Assembly (NCBI GenBank): GCA_023248095.1
Contig: JAHFFF010000010.1
Span: 1 to 18,667 of the forward strand
Reading direction: 5' to 3'
DNA from: Candidatus Omnitrophota bacterium
Lineage (GTDB): Bacteria > Omnitrophota > Gorgyraeia > 1-14-0-20-64-10
DNA: 18,667 bases
Position 1 is the stretch's first letter; each line of letters starts with the position of its first letter. This document shows positions 6,658-13,672 of this stretch, in pieces. A program made the position numbers and the translations under genes. The notes under the pieces are model-generated. The model was not told the origin of the DNA. It did not search any database and saw nothing but the letters and a program-made list of their open reading frames with translations.

Positions 6658-6867
6658 ATGGCAAAAGGTACAGTGAAGTGGTTCAGCGATCAGAAGGGGT
6701 ACGGGTTCATTACCCCGGAGAACGGGAAGGACGTCTTCGTCCATTTTTCCGCGATCCAGGGAGATGGGTTTAAGACGCTCCGCGAGGGGGAAGCGGTGGA
6801 GTTCGACATCACCACCGGCCCCAAGGGTGAGCAGGCCTCCAACGTGAGGCGGCTCGCCACCTCGTAA
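6658..6867 (+). CDS. cspA: CspA-family cold-shock protein
   Basis: The 69-aa protein is a single cold-shock domain, an OB-fold that binds single-stranded RNA and DNA and melts mRNA structure at low temperature. It begins MAKGTVKWFSDQKGYGFI; RNP1 is KGYGFI (13-18) and RNP2 is VFVHF (26-30), followed by GEAVEFDI and the usual GPKGEQASNV end. Length and residues are canonical, and confidence in family is very high; which Csp paralogue it is cannot be told. It is a single-gene transcript: own promoter, own leader, and a strong terminator 30 nt after the stop. Confidence 0.97.
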   Translation: MAKGTVKWFSDQKGYGFITPENGKDVFVHFSAIQGDGFKTLREGEAVEFDITTGPKGEQASNVRRLATS

Positions 6868-6897
6868 GGCTTACGCCTTCACGGATTGAGTTTCGCA

Positions 6898-6930
6898 GGC
6901 TCGGGAGACAACTCCCGAGCCTTCTTTTTT
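6898..6930 (+). terminator. strong intrinsic terminator after cspA
   Basis: A perfect 10-bp stem GGCTCGGGAG / CTCCCGAGCC closes an ACAA loop and is followed by TTCTTTTTT. Confidence 0.93.
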
Positions 6931-6946
6931 GTGTGAGGATTTTGAA

Positions 6947-7363
6947 ATGAACCCATTTGGGGTGAGCGAGGCGAAAGCGGAATGGCTGAAGGCCCGGATG
7001 GCCGAGTGCGGAATCCGGGAAGAGGACCTGGAAGAGCGGTTCGTTCGCTCGGGCGGGCCGGGCGGCCAGAACGTGAACAAGGTGGCCACCTGCGTATGGC
7101 TGCGGCATCTGCCGAGTGGTTTGGAGGTGAAGGTCCAGCGGGAGAGATCGCAGGCGCTCAACCGCTTTCTCGCCCGGCGGCTGCTCGCGCAAAAACTGGA
7201 GGAACAGCGCCTCGGTCGCCTGAGCGAAGAGCGGCAGCGGATCGCCAAGATCCGCCGCCAAAAGCGCCGCCGCTCCCGCCGCGCCAAGGAGAAACTGCTT
7301 GCTTCCAAGCGCCTGCACTCGCTCAAAAAGCAGGCGCGTCGTCCTCCCTCCGCCGATGACTAG
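6947..7363 (+). CDS. stand-alone RF-1-domain protein (ArfB/YaeJ- or PrfH-like ribosome rescue factor)
   Basis: The 138-aa protein contains only the peptidyl-tRNA hydrolysis domain of release factors. The GGQ motif lies in SGGPGGQNVNKVAT (GGQ at 39-41), followed by a long basic tail rich in Arg and Lys (about residues 85-133). Codon-recognition domains are absent. Proteins of this shape, such as ArfB/YaeJ and mitochondrial ICT1, free stalled ribosomes by placing the GGQ in the peptidyl-transferase centre while the basic tail enters the empty mRNA channel. The N-terminus (residues 8-33) is longer than in classical YaeJ, so it may belong to another RF-like subgroup. Start ATG at 6947 has GAGGA 7 nt upstream; a TTG 18 nt earlier overlaps the cspA terminator T-run and was rejected. 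Confidence 0.85.
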   Translation: MNPFGVSEAKAEWLKARMAECGIREEDLEERFVRSGGPGGQNVNKVATCVWLRHLPSGLEVKVQRERSQALNRFLARRLLAQKLEEQRLGRLSEERQRIAKIRRQKRRRSRRAKEKLLASKRLHSLKKQARRPPSADD

Positions 7364-7372
7364 CAAGATTGC

Positions 7373-7532
7373 CCCACCCTCGGGATACGGGGTTCTCAGG
7401 ACGCTTGCCGGCCCCAGCGAGGCCGGCTGCGCTCATCGTCGTCCTTCGCTCGTCCCCGGCCTTGGTGCATGCCAGGGACACCATGCCCGCTCAGTCCTCC
7501 GAAGCCTGCTCACCCCGCATCCCGAGGGTGGG
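7373..7532 (+). repeat. ~160-bp intergenic element with inverted-repeat ends, copy 1 (MITE/REP-like)
   Basis: The ends 7373-7393 and 7512-7532 are inverted repeats matching at 20 of 21 positions (core CCCTCGGGAT). Inside lies a perfect 7-bp hairpin GCCGGCC/GGCCGGC (7407-7427, loop 7 nt). A second copy lies in opposite orientation at 11536-11701; the block beginning GGACGCTTGCC (7399-7444) is identical over 46 bp in both, and the right third is nearly identical. No transposase and no obvious target duplication are seen. Short open frames inside both copies encode similar peptides only because the DNA is repeated. Confidence 0.85.
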
Positions 7533-7557
7533 CCTGGCACCGCGAATCACCGATTGA

Positions 7558-7564
7558 GGGAGGT
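7558..7564 (+). promoter_or_regulatory. Shine-Dalgarno site fixing a TTG start
   Basis: GGGAGGT lies 7 nt before TTG at 7572. It is the reason for choosing this rare start codon: an in-frame stop (TAG 7566-7568) excludes anything upstream and the next codons give no other start. Confidence 0.75.
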
Positions 7565-7571
7565 CTAGCGT

Positions 7572-8189
7572 TTGGAGAGAGTATATGCCGAGCGGACGAT
7601 TGCAGCTTACCGCGTCCACGCGGGCAAGGCGATCCGGAACTGGTCGCGTGGCAAGCCATCCCGGTTTCTGCGCAAGTTCATCGCGCTGATCCTTCAAGGC
7701 GGCTGTATTCTGGATTACGGATGCGGGATCGGGACCGATCTGGCGTGGCTGCGCCGGCAGGGATTCCAGGTCGAGGGAGTGGATGGGGCGCTGGAATTTG
7801 TGCTGCAGGCCAGAAGGCGCTGTTCGGGTGCGCTGATCCGTCACGTTCGCTTTGAGAACGCCCGCCTGCCGGAAGATCACTACGATGGGATCTGGTGCAA
7901 CGCGGCACTGATCCACGTTCCACCGGAGGAGCTTTCCCGGCAGCTGGAGAAATTAAGGCGTGCGCTTCGGCCCGGCGGATGGTTGGGATTAACGCTGGCC
8001 TGGGGGAGCAGGAAAGGATTCGTGCGCCGGGATTGGATACCGGGCCGCTACATCGCCGGCTACACAAAAACCGAAATCGCTGCCTTCTTGCGCCATTGGA
8101 AAATTTACTCCCTCCGGGTTGTCAAAGGGGACGGCCGCCATGGCCGCTGGATTCAGATCTTGGTTTTCCCCGTACCCTTCGTGGGATAA
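7572..8189 (+). CDS. class I SAM-dependent methyltransferase, substrate unknown
   Basis: The 205-aa protein has a Rossmann methyltransferase fold. Motif I is ILDYGCGIGTDLAWL (46-60, SAM-binding glycine loop), the acidic strand end is VEGVDGA (68-73), motif IV-like is YDGIWCNAALIHVPPEEL (104-121), and the post-motif LRPGGWLGLTL (132-142) is typical of methyltransferase type-11/25 domains. The C-terminal part has YTKTEIAAFL, common in small-molecule methyltransferases. Substrate cannot be inferred. The start is TTG with a strong ribosome site. It is preceded by repeat copy 1, and its stop codon is embedded in the promoter of the lipoprotein gene. Confidence 0.82.
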   Translation: MERVYAERTIAAYRVHAGKAIRNWSRGKPSRFLRKFIALILQGGCILDYGCGIGTDLAWLRRQGFQVEGVDGALEFVLQARRRCSGALIRHVRFENARLPEDHYDGIWCNAALIHVPPEELSRQLEKLRRALRPGGWLGLTLAWGSRKGFVRRDWIPGRYIAGYTKTEIAAFLRHWKIYSLRVVKGDGRHGRWIQILVFPVPFVG

Positions 8190-8190
8190 T
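8182..8190 (+). promoter_or_regulatory. extended -10 promoter for the lipoprotein gene
   Basis: TGG-GATAAT overlaps the methyltransferase stop. It would give a ~17-nt leader that includes AGGAGG (8200-8205), 8 nt before the ATG at 8214. This contrasts with the leaderless arrangement of other promoters in the window. Confidence 0.42.
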
Positions 8191-8213
8191 AAGGACTTCA
8201 GGAGGACAATCCC

Positions 8214-8837
8214 ATGAAAGATCACGCAGAAGGAGTCAGTCTCTTCCTCCCGCTGATCGCGATTGCAGTCGGGTTCGCAGGATGCCAGGGGGCGTCTCAG
8301 AGGTACACGTTTCCGGTGACATGGCCTAAAGGGCTCCACTCGTCCAGCTCGTCTGGGACTTCCGTAGCAACGGCAGGACCAGCCGTCTGGGTAGAACCGC
8401 TCACCCTCGATCTGGGAGAGGGGAACCCGCCGCAGAAATCAGCCCCCGGAATTCCTACGAACGAGGTACTCACCCATCTGCTGATCCGGAAATTACAGCG
8501 GGCCGGCGTCAGGGTTTCTGAGCGGGGGGCCGAGTACGCTCTGGTGGGAACGGTTCCTCGTTTGGGCTATACGGAGCGCAAGGGATATCCGAGGAAACTT
8601 TTTTACACCTCGCAGCTCTCTTACCAGTTGATCCACCAGCCCACCGGCGCGGTCGTCTGGAAGGGAAACCTGTCGCAGGATTTTGAGCAAACGGTTTTGG
8701 TGAACACCATGACAAAACTCCCCGAGGATCCCGATGCTCCGGAACATGTCCTGCTGGACAAGTGCATCGATCCTACCTGGGGGGCCATCGCCTCTGACAT
8801 CGGCGCATTTCTGAAGAAAAAGCCTTCTAGGAAGTAA
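8214..8837 (+). CDS. putative lipoprotein of unknown function
   Basis: The 207-aa protein starts with a lipoprotein signal peptide: hydrophobic stretch 9-22 and lipobox FAGC with the lipidated Cys24. Gln25 follows, which favours the outer membrane by the usual +2 rule. After a Ser-rich linker (43-53) comes an alpha/beta domain: VWVEPLTLDL, a helix NEVLTHLLIRKLQRAGV, EYALVGTVPRLGY, then LSYQLIHQPTGAVVWKGNLSQDF. The pattern 'paired helices, then strand, then TGxVxWxG' is reminiscent of small periplasmic lipoproteins such as LptE or GNA1162-like proteins, but no signature is strong enough to name it. Its strong AGGAGG site and the TAATG overlap with the MscS gene suggest it heads a coupled operon. 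Confidence 0.75.
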   Translation: MKDHAEGVSLFLPLIAIAVGFAGCQGASQRYTFPVTWPKGLHSSSSSGTSVATAGPAVWVEPLTLDLGEGNPPQKSAPGIPTNEVLTHLLIRKLQRAGVRVSERGAEYALVGTVPRLGYTERKGYPRKLFYTSQLSYQLIHQPTGAVVWKGNLSQDFEQTVLVNTMTKLPEDPDAPEHVLLDKCIDPTWGAIASDIGAFLKKKPSRK

Positions 8838-9904
8838 TGGACCAGATCCACCAGATTCAACAGCTCATCCATCACCCTTGGTGGCAGTACCTCTGGCCGC
8901 CGGCAGCGGGCGTTGTTGTCTTCTTTTTCGGGTTTGCGCTGCGTTCTCTCCTCCTAAGCCGCTTGCAGCGATGGGCCGCCAGAAGTCGTTGGGCCTGGAG
9001 CGACATCCTGCTTCAAGCCATCCGCGGGCCGTTCATCCTGTGGTGCATCATTGTCGCCAGCTATGTCACCGTGGCGGGTTGGCCGGTCTCTGCGAGGCTG
9101 GATGACCTTGCCCGCAAGGGCCTCTCCATCCTGTGGCTGTTCTCGCTGACCTTCGTTGCTGTCCGTGTCACGGATCAACTGATCCAGCGATACGGGGCCA
9201 AGCTCTCCACGGCCCTCCCCCTCACCAGCCTCACACAGAACCTGACCAAGGCAACCATCCTGGTTATCGGAACCTTGATGATGCTCAACAGCCTGGGGGT
9301 CTCCATCACGCCGATCCTCACCGCGCTGGGCGTGGGCGGCCTGGCCGTGGCCCTGGCCCTGCAGGAGACCCTTTCCAATCTCTTCGCCGGGATCTACATC
9401 ACCGTCGCACGGCAGATCCGGGTGCGGGATTACGTCAAGCTGGATTCGGGAGAGGAGGGCCACGTCTCCGACATCGCCTGGCGCAACACGCGGATCTGCA
9501 GTCTCTCCAACAATCTCATCGTGATCCCGAACACCAAGCTGGCCCAGGCGATTGTGACCAACTACGATCTCCCCTCGCAGGATATGGCGGTGCTGGTCGA
9601 GGTGAGTGTGGACTACCGCAGCGATTTGGAAAAGGTGGAGAAGGTGACCTCCGAGGTGGCCAAGGAAATCATGCGGGAGGTGCCGGGGGGTGTGCCGGCA
9701 TTCGAGCCCTTCATCCGCTATCACACCTTTGGGAGTTCCAGCATTAATTTCACGGTGATCCTGCGCGGCAAGGCCTACGTCGATCAATATCTGATCAAGC
9801 ATGAATTCATCAAGAGGCTGCATCGCCGGTACGCTCAGGAAGGGATCACCATTCCGTTCCCCATTCAGACCGTCATCCTTCAGCCACAGCCATCTGCTGG
9901 GTAG
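8837..9904 (+). CDS. MscS-family small-conductance mechanosensitive channel
   Basis: The 355-aa inner-membrane protein has five predicted helices (about 21-40, 64-82, 94-112, 136-153, 157-190). The last is the pore helix with the MscS glycine/alanine packing pattern LTALGVGGLAVALALQETLSN (161-181). It is followed by the beta domain: GEEGHVSDIAWRNTRI (206-220) and NNLIVIPNTKLAQAIVTNY, then the cytoplasmic alpha/beta cage. Such channels open on membrane tension and release osmolytes during hypo-osmotic shock. Five helices exceed the three of E. coli MscS and resemble YnaI/YbdG-size members. The ATG shares one base with the lipoprotein stop (TAATG), and the stop TAG shares one base with the next GTG, so expression of all three is coupled. 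Confidence 0.93.
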   Translation: MDQIHQIQQLIHHPWWQYLWPPAAGVVVFFFGFALRSLLLSRLQRWAARSRWAWSDILLQAIRGPFILWCIIVASYVTVAGWPVSARLDDLARKGLSILWLFSLTFVAVRVTDQLIQRYGAKLSTALPLTSLTQNLTKATILVIGTLMMLNSLGVSITPILTALGVGGLAVALALQETLSNLFAGIYITVARQIRVRDYVKLDSGEEGHVSDIAWRNTRICSLSNNLIVIPNTKLAQAIVTNYDLPSQDMAVLVEVSVDYRSDLEKVEKVTSEVAKEIMREVPGGVPAFEPFIRYHTFGSSSINFTVILRGKAYVDQYLIKHEFIKRLHRRYAQEGITIPFPIQTVILQPQPSAG

Positions 9905-10770
9905 TGAAAAGAGTACTGCTGGTCTACAAGAAGAGCGCACGCCATGTGCCGGCAATCGGATTTCAGAAGGGGCGCCGGGTTCCCTCCGTCGGTTCCGAGT
10001 TCATCCACCGGGATCTGGAACGCATCCGCCGAGCTCATCGCGCCCATTTGCGTACCCTCGAAGAGGTTCTGCGGGAGATCAGGCGCCGACACCTGGCTGT
10101 CAAGATGGCCTACCGGGTTAGTGCCCATGATTTGGCCTCGTACGATCTGGTCATCTCCGTGGGAGGGGATGGGACCTTCTTGGAGGCGGCGCGCGCGGTC
10201 CGGAGCCAACAGGTTCTGGGGGTCAATTCTGATCCCGACCGGAGCGTCGGGTCCTTTTGCGGCGCGGATGGCCGGACTTTCGCGAAGGTGCTCGACCGAG
10301 TTCTTGCGGGACGGGTCCGGGCGACCCCTCTGCCGCGGGCGATGCTGGAAATCAACGGAAAGGGAGAGGGGATCCACTTCCTGAATGACCTGTTGATCAC
10401 GCACCGCAGGCCGGCAGCAATGAGCCGATACTGGGTGCAGATTGGGACGGAAAAAGAAGAGCACCGTTCCTCGGGCCTGTGGATCTCGACGGCGGCTGGG
10501 TCGACAGGGGCCATCCAATCGGCAGGCGGGCGGAGGATGCCGGTTGCCTCGAGGGCCCTCCAATACCGGCCCAGGGAGCTGTACCACGGCGTGCAGTCTC
10601 GATATCGGCTCACGGGGGGGATCGTTGCCTGCGGAAAGAAGATTTTAGTGGGATCTTTGATGCAGGACGGAATGATCTGCATAGATGGGGAACACCAAGC
10701 CCTTCCGTTCCGCTATGGAGACTTTCTTCGGGTGGTCCCCTCACCCTACCCGCTGAACTGGATTGCTTGA
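9904..10770 (+). CDS. NAD-kinase-like protein, divergent (NADK2/NADK3-like)
   Basis: The 288-aa protein has the diacylglycerol/NAD kinase fold. GGDGT (87-91) is the diagnostic ATP/NAD site and LGVNSDPDRSVGSFCG (105-120) the following loop. NDLLI (161-165) replaces the NE dyad of standard bacterial NadK, and ISTAAGSTGA (194-203) is equivalent to the TPTGSTAY loop. The C-terminus has the DGMICIDGE sheet. The ND form and the SDP loop resemble the eukaryotic NADK2/plant NADK3 branch more than E. coli NadK, so it may phosphorylate NADH or another nucleotide. NAD(H) phosphorylation is thus inferred. Start is GTG, overlapping the channel stop by one base. No other NAD kinase is in the window, so it could be the sole or an accessory enzyme. 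Confidence 0.82.
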   Translation: MKRVLLVYKKSARHVPAIGFQKGRRVPSVGSEFIHRDLERIRRAHRAHLRTLEEVLREIRRRHLAVKMAYRVSAHDLASYDLVISVGGDGTFLEAARAVRSQQVLGVNSDPDRSVGSFCGADGRTFAKVLDRVLAGRVRATPLPRAMLEINGKGEGIHFLNDLLITHRRPAAMSRYWVQIGTEKEEHRSSGLWISTAAGSTGAIQSAGGRRMPVASRALQYRPRELYHGVQSRYRLTGGIVACGKKILVGSLMQDGMICIDGEHQALPFRYGDFLRVVPSPYPLNWIA

Positions 10771-11512
10771 CCGACAGTACCTCTATTTTCCCGGACGGTG
10801 GGAGGATCGGAACTGGAAGGAGCTCTCTGCTCTTCCGCTGGAAGATGTCTGGTTCCGGACGAAGGATGGGGTTCGGCTGTTCGGCTGGTATCTTCCGGCT
10901 CCCTCATCGGAGGCGCTGTTGCTCTGGTGTCACGGCAATGCCGGAAACATCGCGGATCGGCTGGAAAACCTCGAGCTCCTGTACCGACACGGGCTGTCCA
11001 CCTTCATCTTTGACTACCGAGGGTACGGCCGCAGTGCAGGGGCCCCTTCGGAGGAAGGGCTTTACGAGGATGCGCTTGCCGCGCATGACCACTTGGTGAT
11101 GAATAAGGGAATCCTTCCTGAGCGGATCGTTGCCTTCGGCCGCTCGCTGGGCGCGCCGGTTGCCGGAGAGCTGGCCCGCAAACGGCAGGTGGCGGGGCTG
11201 ATCCTGGAGACACCCTTTCCGTCGGTGGCGGCGGTCGCCCGCAGGCTGTTCTACGGATTTCCGGTGCATCAGCTGCTTCGGGCGCGGTTCGATCTGGCGA
11301 GCCGCCTGAAAGAAATTCACGTGCCGGTGCTTGTCGTGCACGGCGACCGGGATACCACCATCCCCTTCGCCTTGGGGTGGGCGGTGTACGAGGCTGCCAA
11401 CGAGCCGAAAGAATTCTACCGGATTCCGGGAGCCGACCACAATGATACCTACGTCGTCGGCGGGGAGCCTTATTTCCAGCGCCTGCTGGAGTTCATCCGC
11501 CGAGTCACGTAA
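10763..11512 (+). CDS. alpha/beta hydrolase, ABHD13/ABHD17 (Bem46)-like
   Basis: The 249-aa protein has a full alpha/beta-hydrolase catalytic set: oxyanion HGNAGN (57-62), nucleophile GRSLGA with Ser128, acid in HGDRDTTIP (Asp195 or Asp197), and base in GADHND (His226). The N-terminus QYLYFP followed by FRTKDGVRLFGWYLPA is typical of the Bem46/ABHD13 group, esterases or depalmitoylase-like enzymes of uncertain substrate. Start is TTG at 10763, 8 nt inside the NAD-kinase-like gene; an in-frame TGA just upstream (10754-10756) excludes earlier starts. It ends the coupled cluster lipoprotein, MscS, NAD-kinase-like, hydrolase. No signal peptide, so probably cytosolic or loosely membrane bound. Confidence 0.85.
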   Translation: MLDRQYLYFPGRWEDRNWKELSALPLEDVWFRTKDGVRLFGWYLPAPSSEALLLWCHGNAGNIADRLENLELLYRHGLSTFIFDYRGYGRSAGAPSEEGLYEDALAAHDHLVMNKGILPERIVAFGRSLGAPVAGELARKRQVAGLILETPFPSVAAVARRLFYGFPVHQLLRARFDLASRLKEIHVPVLVVHGDRDTTIPFALGWAVYEAANEPKEFYRIPGADHNDTYVVGGEPYFQRLLEFIRRVT

Positions 11513-11535
11513 CACTATGGACCCTGCGCGTGCTA

Positions 11536-11701
11536 GGACCAGACTCGGGATGCGGGGAGAGCGGGCTTCGGAGGACTGAGCGGGCACGGTGTCCCTGGCA
11601 AGCTCTAAGACGGGGGACGAGTGAGGGACGACGATGAGCGCAGCCGGCCTCGCTGGGGCCGGCAAGCGTCCCGCGCGATCCCCGCAGCCCGAGGGTGGTC
11701 C
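11536..11701 (-). repeat. ~165-bp intergenic element with inverted-repeat ends, copy 2
   Basis: Reverse-complement copy of the element at 7373-7532. The ends 11536-11558 and 11679-11701 are imperfect inverted repeats of 23 bp (GGACCA...CTCGGG...TGCGGGGA), with three mismatches. The inner GCCGGCC/GGCCGGC hairpin is at 11643-11663. The central part (around 11590-11620) has diverged between copies while the hairpin block and the end-proximal block are conserved. It fills almost the entire gap between the hydrolase and hemDE. Confidence 0.85.
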
Positions 11702-11724
11702 GGACCGAGCGGGGTCGATGGAGT

Positions 11725-11733
11725 TGTGATAAT
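11725..11733 (+). promoter_or_regulatory. extended -10 promoter for hemDE, near-leaderless
   Basis: TGT-GATAAT ends 10 nt before the ATG at 11744 (an alternative hexamer, TAATCT at 11730-11735, ends 8 nt before). The predicted leader is 0-4 nt, too short for a ribosome site. It lies just outside the right end of repeat copy 2. Confidence 0.42.
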
Positions 11734-11743
11734 CTGGTGAGCT

Positions 11744-13672
11744 ATGGAGCGTAAAGGGTTCGACGGGGCGACGGTTGTTTCCTTTGAAAGCCGGTTGGCC
11801 GATGCGATGACGGAGAGCATCCGGCGCCGCGGGGGCCAACCGCTGAGCGCTCCTTCCTTACGGGAGATCCCACTGAGCGAGAATGCCGAGGCCTTTTCCT
11901 TCGCCGAGAAGCTGTTCGCGGGCCGGATCGACCTCTTAATCTGCATGACGGGCGTCGGGACCCGCATCCTGCTGGAGGCCCTGGCCACCCGCTACGATAA
12001 GCAGCAGGTTCTCGAGGCGTTCAGCCGGCTTACCGTGGTGGCGCGCGGACCCAAGCCGATACGAGTCCTCAAAGAGAACAACATCCCCATCACGATCACC
12101 GTCCCCGAGCCGAACACCTGGCTGGAGATCATTCATGAGTTGGACCACAACAGCCGGAGTTTGGCGCTGGAAGGCAAGACGGTGGCGGTGCAGGAATACG
12201 GCGTCTCGAATGAAAAATTGATTCAGGCCCTCAAACAGCGGGGGGCGAACGTCCTGCAGGTTCCGGTCTACCGATGGGCCCTCCCTCAGGATACGGCTCC
12301 CCTGCTGCAGGCCATCCGGGAGATCACCGATGGGAAGGTCCAAATGGCGTTGTTCACCAACGCCGCGCAGGTGGACCACCTTCTGCGATTTGCCTCGGGA
12401 GAGGGGTTGGAGCCGTCGCTGCGTGAGGCGCTCAAGCGGATGGTGATCACGTCGATCGGCCCCATGACGAGCGAGGCGCTTCATGAGCATGGGTTGTCGG
12501 TCGATTTCGAGCCGAGCCATTCGAAAATGGGGATTCTGGTCAACGAGGCGGCGGACCATGCGGCGGAACTAATCCGGGAGAAGAAGGAAGGACCGGCGCG
12601 GCGGTACGTGAACACCAAGGCTACCCAAGTATCAGCGGTGGGCCGGCAGGATTCCCCATTCTTGAAGGCCTGCCGGAGGGAGCCCACCTCTGTGACGCCG
12701 GTATGGATCATGCGGCAGGCCGGTCGGTACCTGAAGGAGTATCGCCAGATCCGGGACAGGGTCTCCTTCCTGGAGTTGTGCAAGAGCAAGGAGTTGGCAG
12801 CCGAGGTGGCCATTGCGGCGGCAGAGAGGCTCAAGGTGGATGCGGCGATCCTCTTCTCCGACATCCTGCTCATCGTCGAGCCGATGGGCCTGACGCTGGA
12901 GTATGGATCGGAGAACGGGCCGGAGATCAGCGGGCAGGTGGCGGCTGCGGCCGACGTCGACCGCCTGCCGGAGATTGAGCCGGCGGAATCATTGAAGTTT
13001 GTTTTCGATGCTGTACAGCTGACGCGGCAATGTTTGAATACCAAGATTCCACTGCTCGGTTTCTCCGGCGCCCCCTTCACCCTGGCGGCCTACATCATCG
13101 AGGGGGGGGCCTCGAAGTCGTTCGTGAATACCAAGCGGTTCATGTATTCCGATCCGGGCGCATGGAACGCGCTGCTGCAGAAGATCAGCCGCGGGCTGGT
13201 GAAATATCTGAACGGCCAGATCGAGGCCGGCGCTGATGCGGTCCAACTCTTTGACACCTGGGTCGGTTGCCTGGGGCCGGAGGAGTACGAGCAGTACGTC
13301 TTGCCGCATACCCGTTCCGTGATTCAGGGGATCAAGCCCGGGGTTCCCGTGATCCACTTCGGGACAGGCACTGCCGGTTTCTTGCGTCAGATGAGAGAGG
13401 CCGGCGGAGATGTGATCGGCGTCGATCCTCGCGTGGAGCTGGACCAGGCTTGGGCTGCGATCGGCACCGATGTGGGGATTCAGGGGAATCTCGACCCGGT
13501 GGTTCTGTTTGCCCCGCGCGAGGTGATCCGGGCGAAGGTGAAGAGGATCCTGGAGCAGGCCGCCAGCCGGCCGGGGCACATCTTCAATCTCGGGCAGGGG
13601 ATCCTGCCCAACACGCCGGAGGAGAACGCCGTCGCCATGGTGGAGTACGTGCACGCGCTAAGTCAGCGATGA
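11744..13672 (+). CDS. hemDE: fused uroporphyrinogen-III synthase / uroporphyrinogen decarboxylase (HemD-HemE)
   Basis: This 642-aa protein joins two consecutive heme enzymes. Residues ~1-275 are HemD-like: CMTGVGTRILLEAL (67-80), VVARGPKPIRVLKE, VPVYRWALP and LFTNAAQVDHLLRF follow the two-domain HemD fold that cyclises hydroxymethylbilane. Residues ~303-640 are HemE: FLKACRREP, VWIMRQAGRYLKEYR (start of the active site, Arg324 and Arg328), FSDIL with Asp373 (the essential Asp), GFSGAPFTLAAYIIEGG, FDTWVG, and HFGTGT. The invariant His of the C-terminal NLGHG motif is Gln618 here. No frameshift or stop separates the halves; an internal GTG (12638, codon 299) could start HemE alone but has no ribosome site. 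The stop overlaps hemY (ATGA). Cytosolic tetrapyrrole pathway. Confidence 0.92.
   Translation: MERKGFDGATVVSFESRLADAMTESIRRRGGQPLSAPSLREIPLSENAEAFSFAEKLFAGRIDLLICMTGVGTRILLEALATRYDKQQVLEAFSRLTVVARGPKPIRVLKENNIPITITVPEPNTWLEIIHELDHNSRSLALEGKTVAVQEYGVSNEKLIQALKQRGANVLQVPVYRWALPQDTAPLLQAIREITDGKVQMALFTNAAQVDHLLRFASGEGLEPSLREALKRMVITSIGPMTSEALHEHGLSVDFEPSHSKMGILVNEAADHAAELIREKKEGPARRYVNTKATQVSAVGRQDSPFLKACRREPTSVTPVWIMRQAGRYLKEYRQIRDRVSFLELCKSKELAAEVAIAAAERLKVDAAILFSDILLIVEPMGLTLEYGSENGPEISGQVAAAADVDRLPEIEPAESLKFVFDAVQLTRQCLNTKIPLLGFSGAPFTLAAYIIEGGASKSFVNTKRFMYSDPGAWNALLQKISRGLVKYLNGQIEAGADAVQLFDTWVGCLGPEEYEQYVLPHTRSVIQGIKPGVPVIHFGTGTAGFLRQMREAGGDVIGVDPRVELDQAWAAIGTDVGIQGNLDPVVLFAPREVIRAKVKRILEQAASRPGHIFNLGQGILPNTPEENAVAMVEYVHALSQR

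Noticed and set aside
7299..7568. Small plus-strand frames inside repeat copy 1 as genes
   Set aside because: No ribosome sites; similarity to copy 2 is explained by DNA repeat with inverted ends.
8954..9955. Minus-strand 333-codon frame
   Set aside because: Antisense to the MscS gene; low-complexity His, Asp, Gly and Gln-rich translation typical of a shadow.
10904..11839. Minus-strand 311-codon frame that shares a peptide with frames at 7369-7557
   Set aside because: The shared peptide comes from the repeated DNA element, not from a conserved protein; the rest is antisense to the hydrolase and hemDE.
12638..12640. GTG as an independent start for hemE
   Set aside because: In frame and well placed before the decarboxylase domain, but there is no Shine-Dalgarno or -10 box near it, so one fused protein is the simpler reading.
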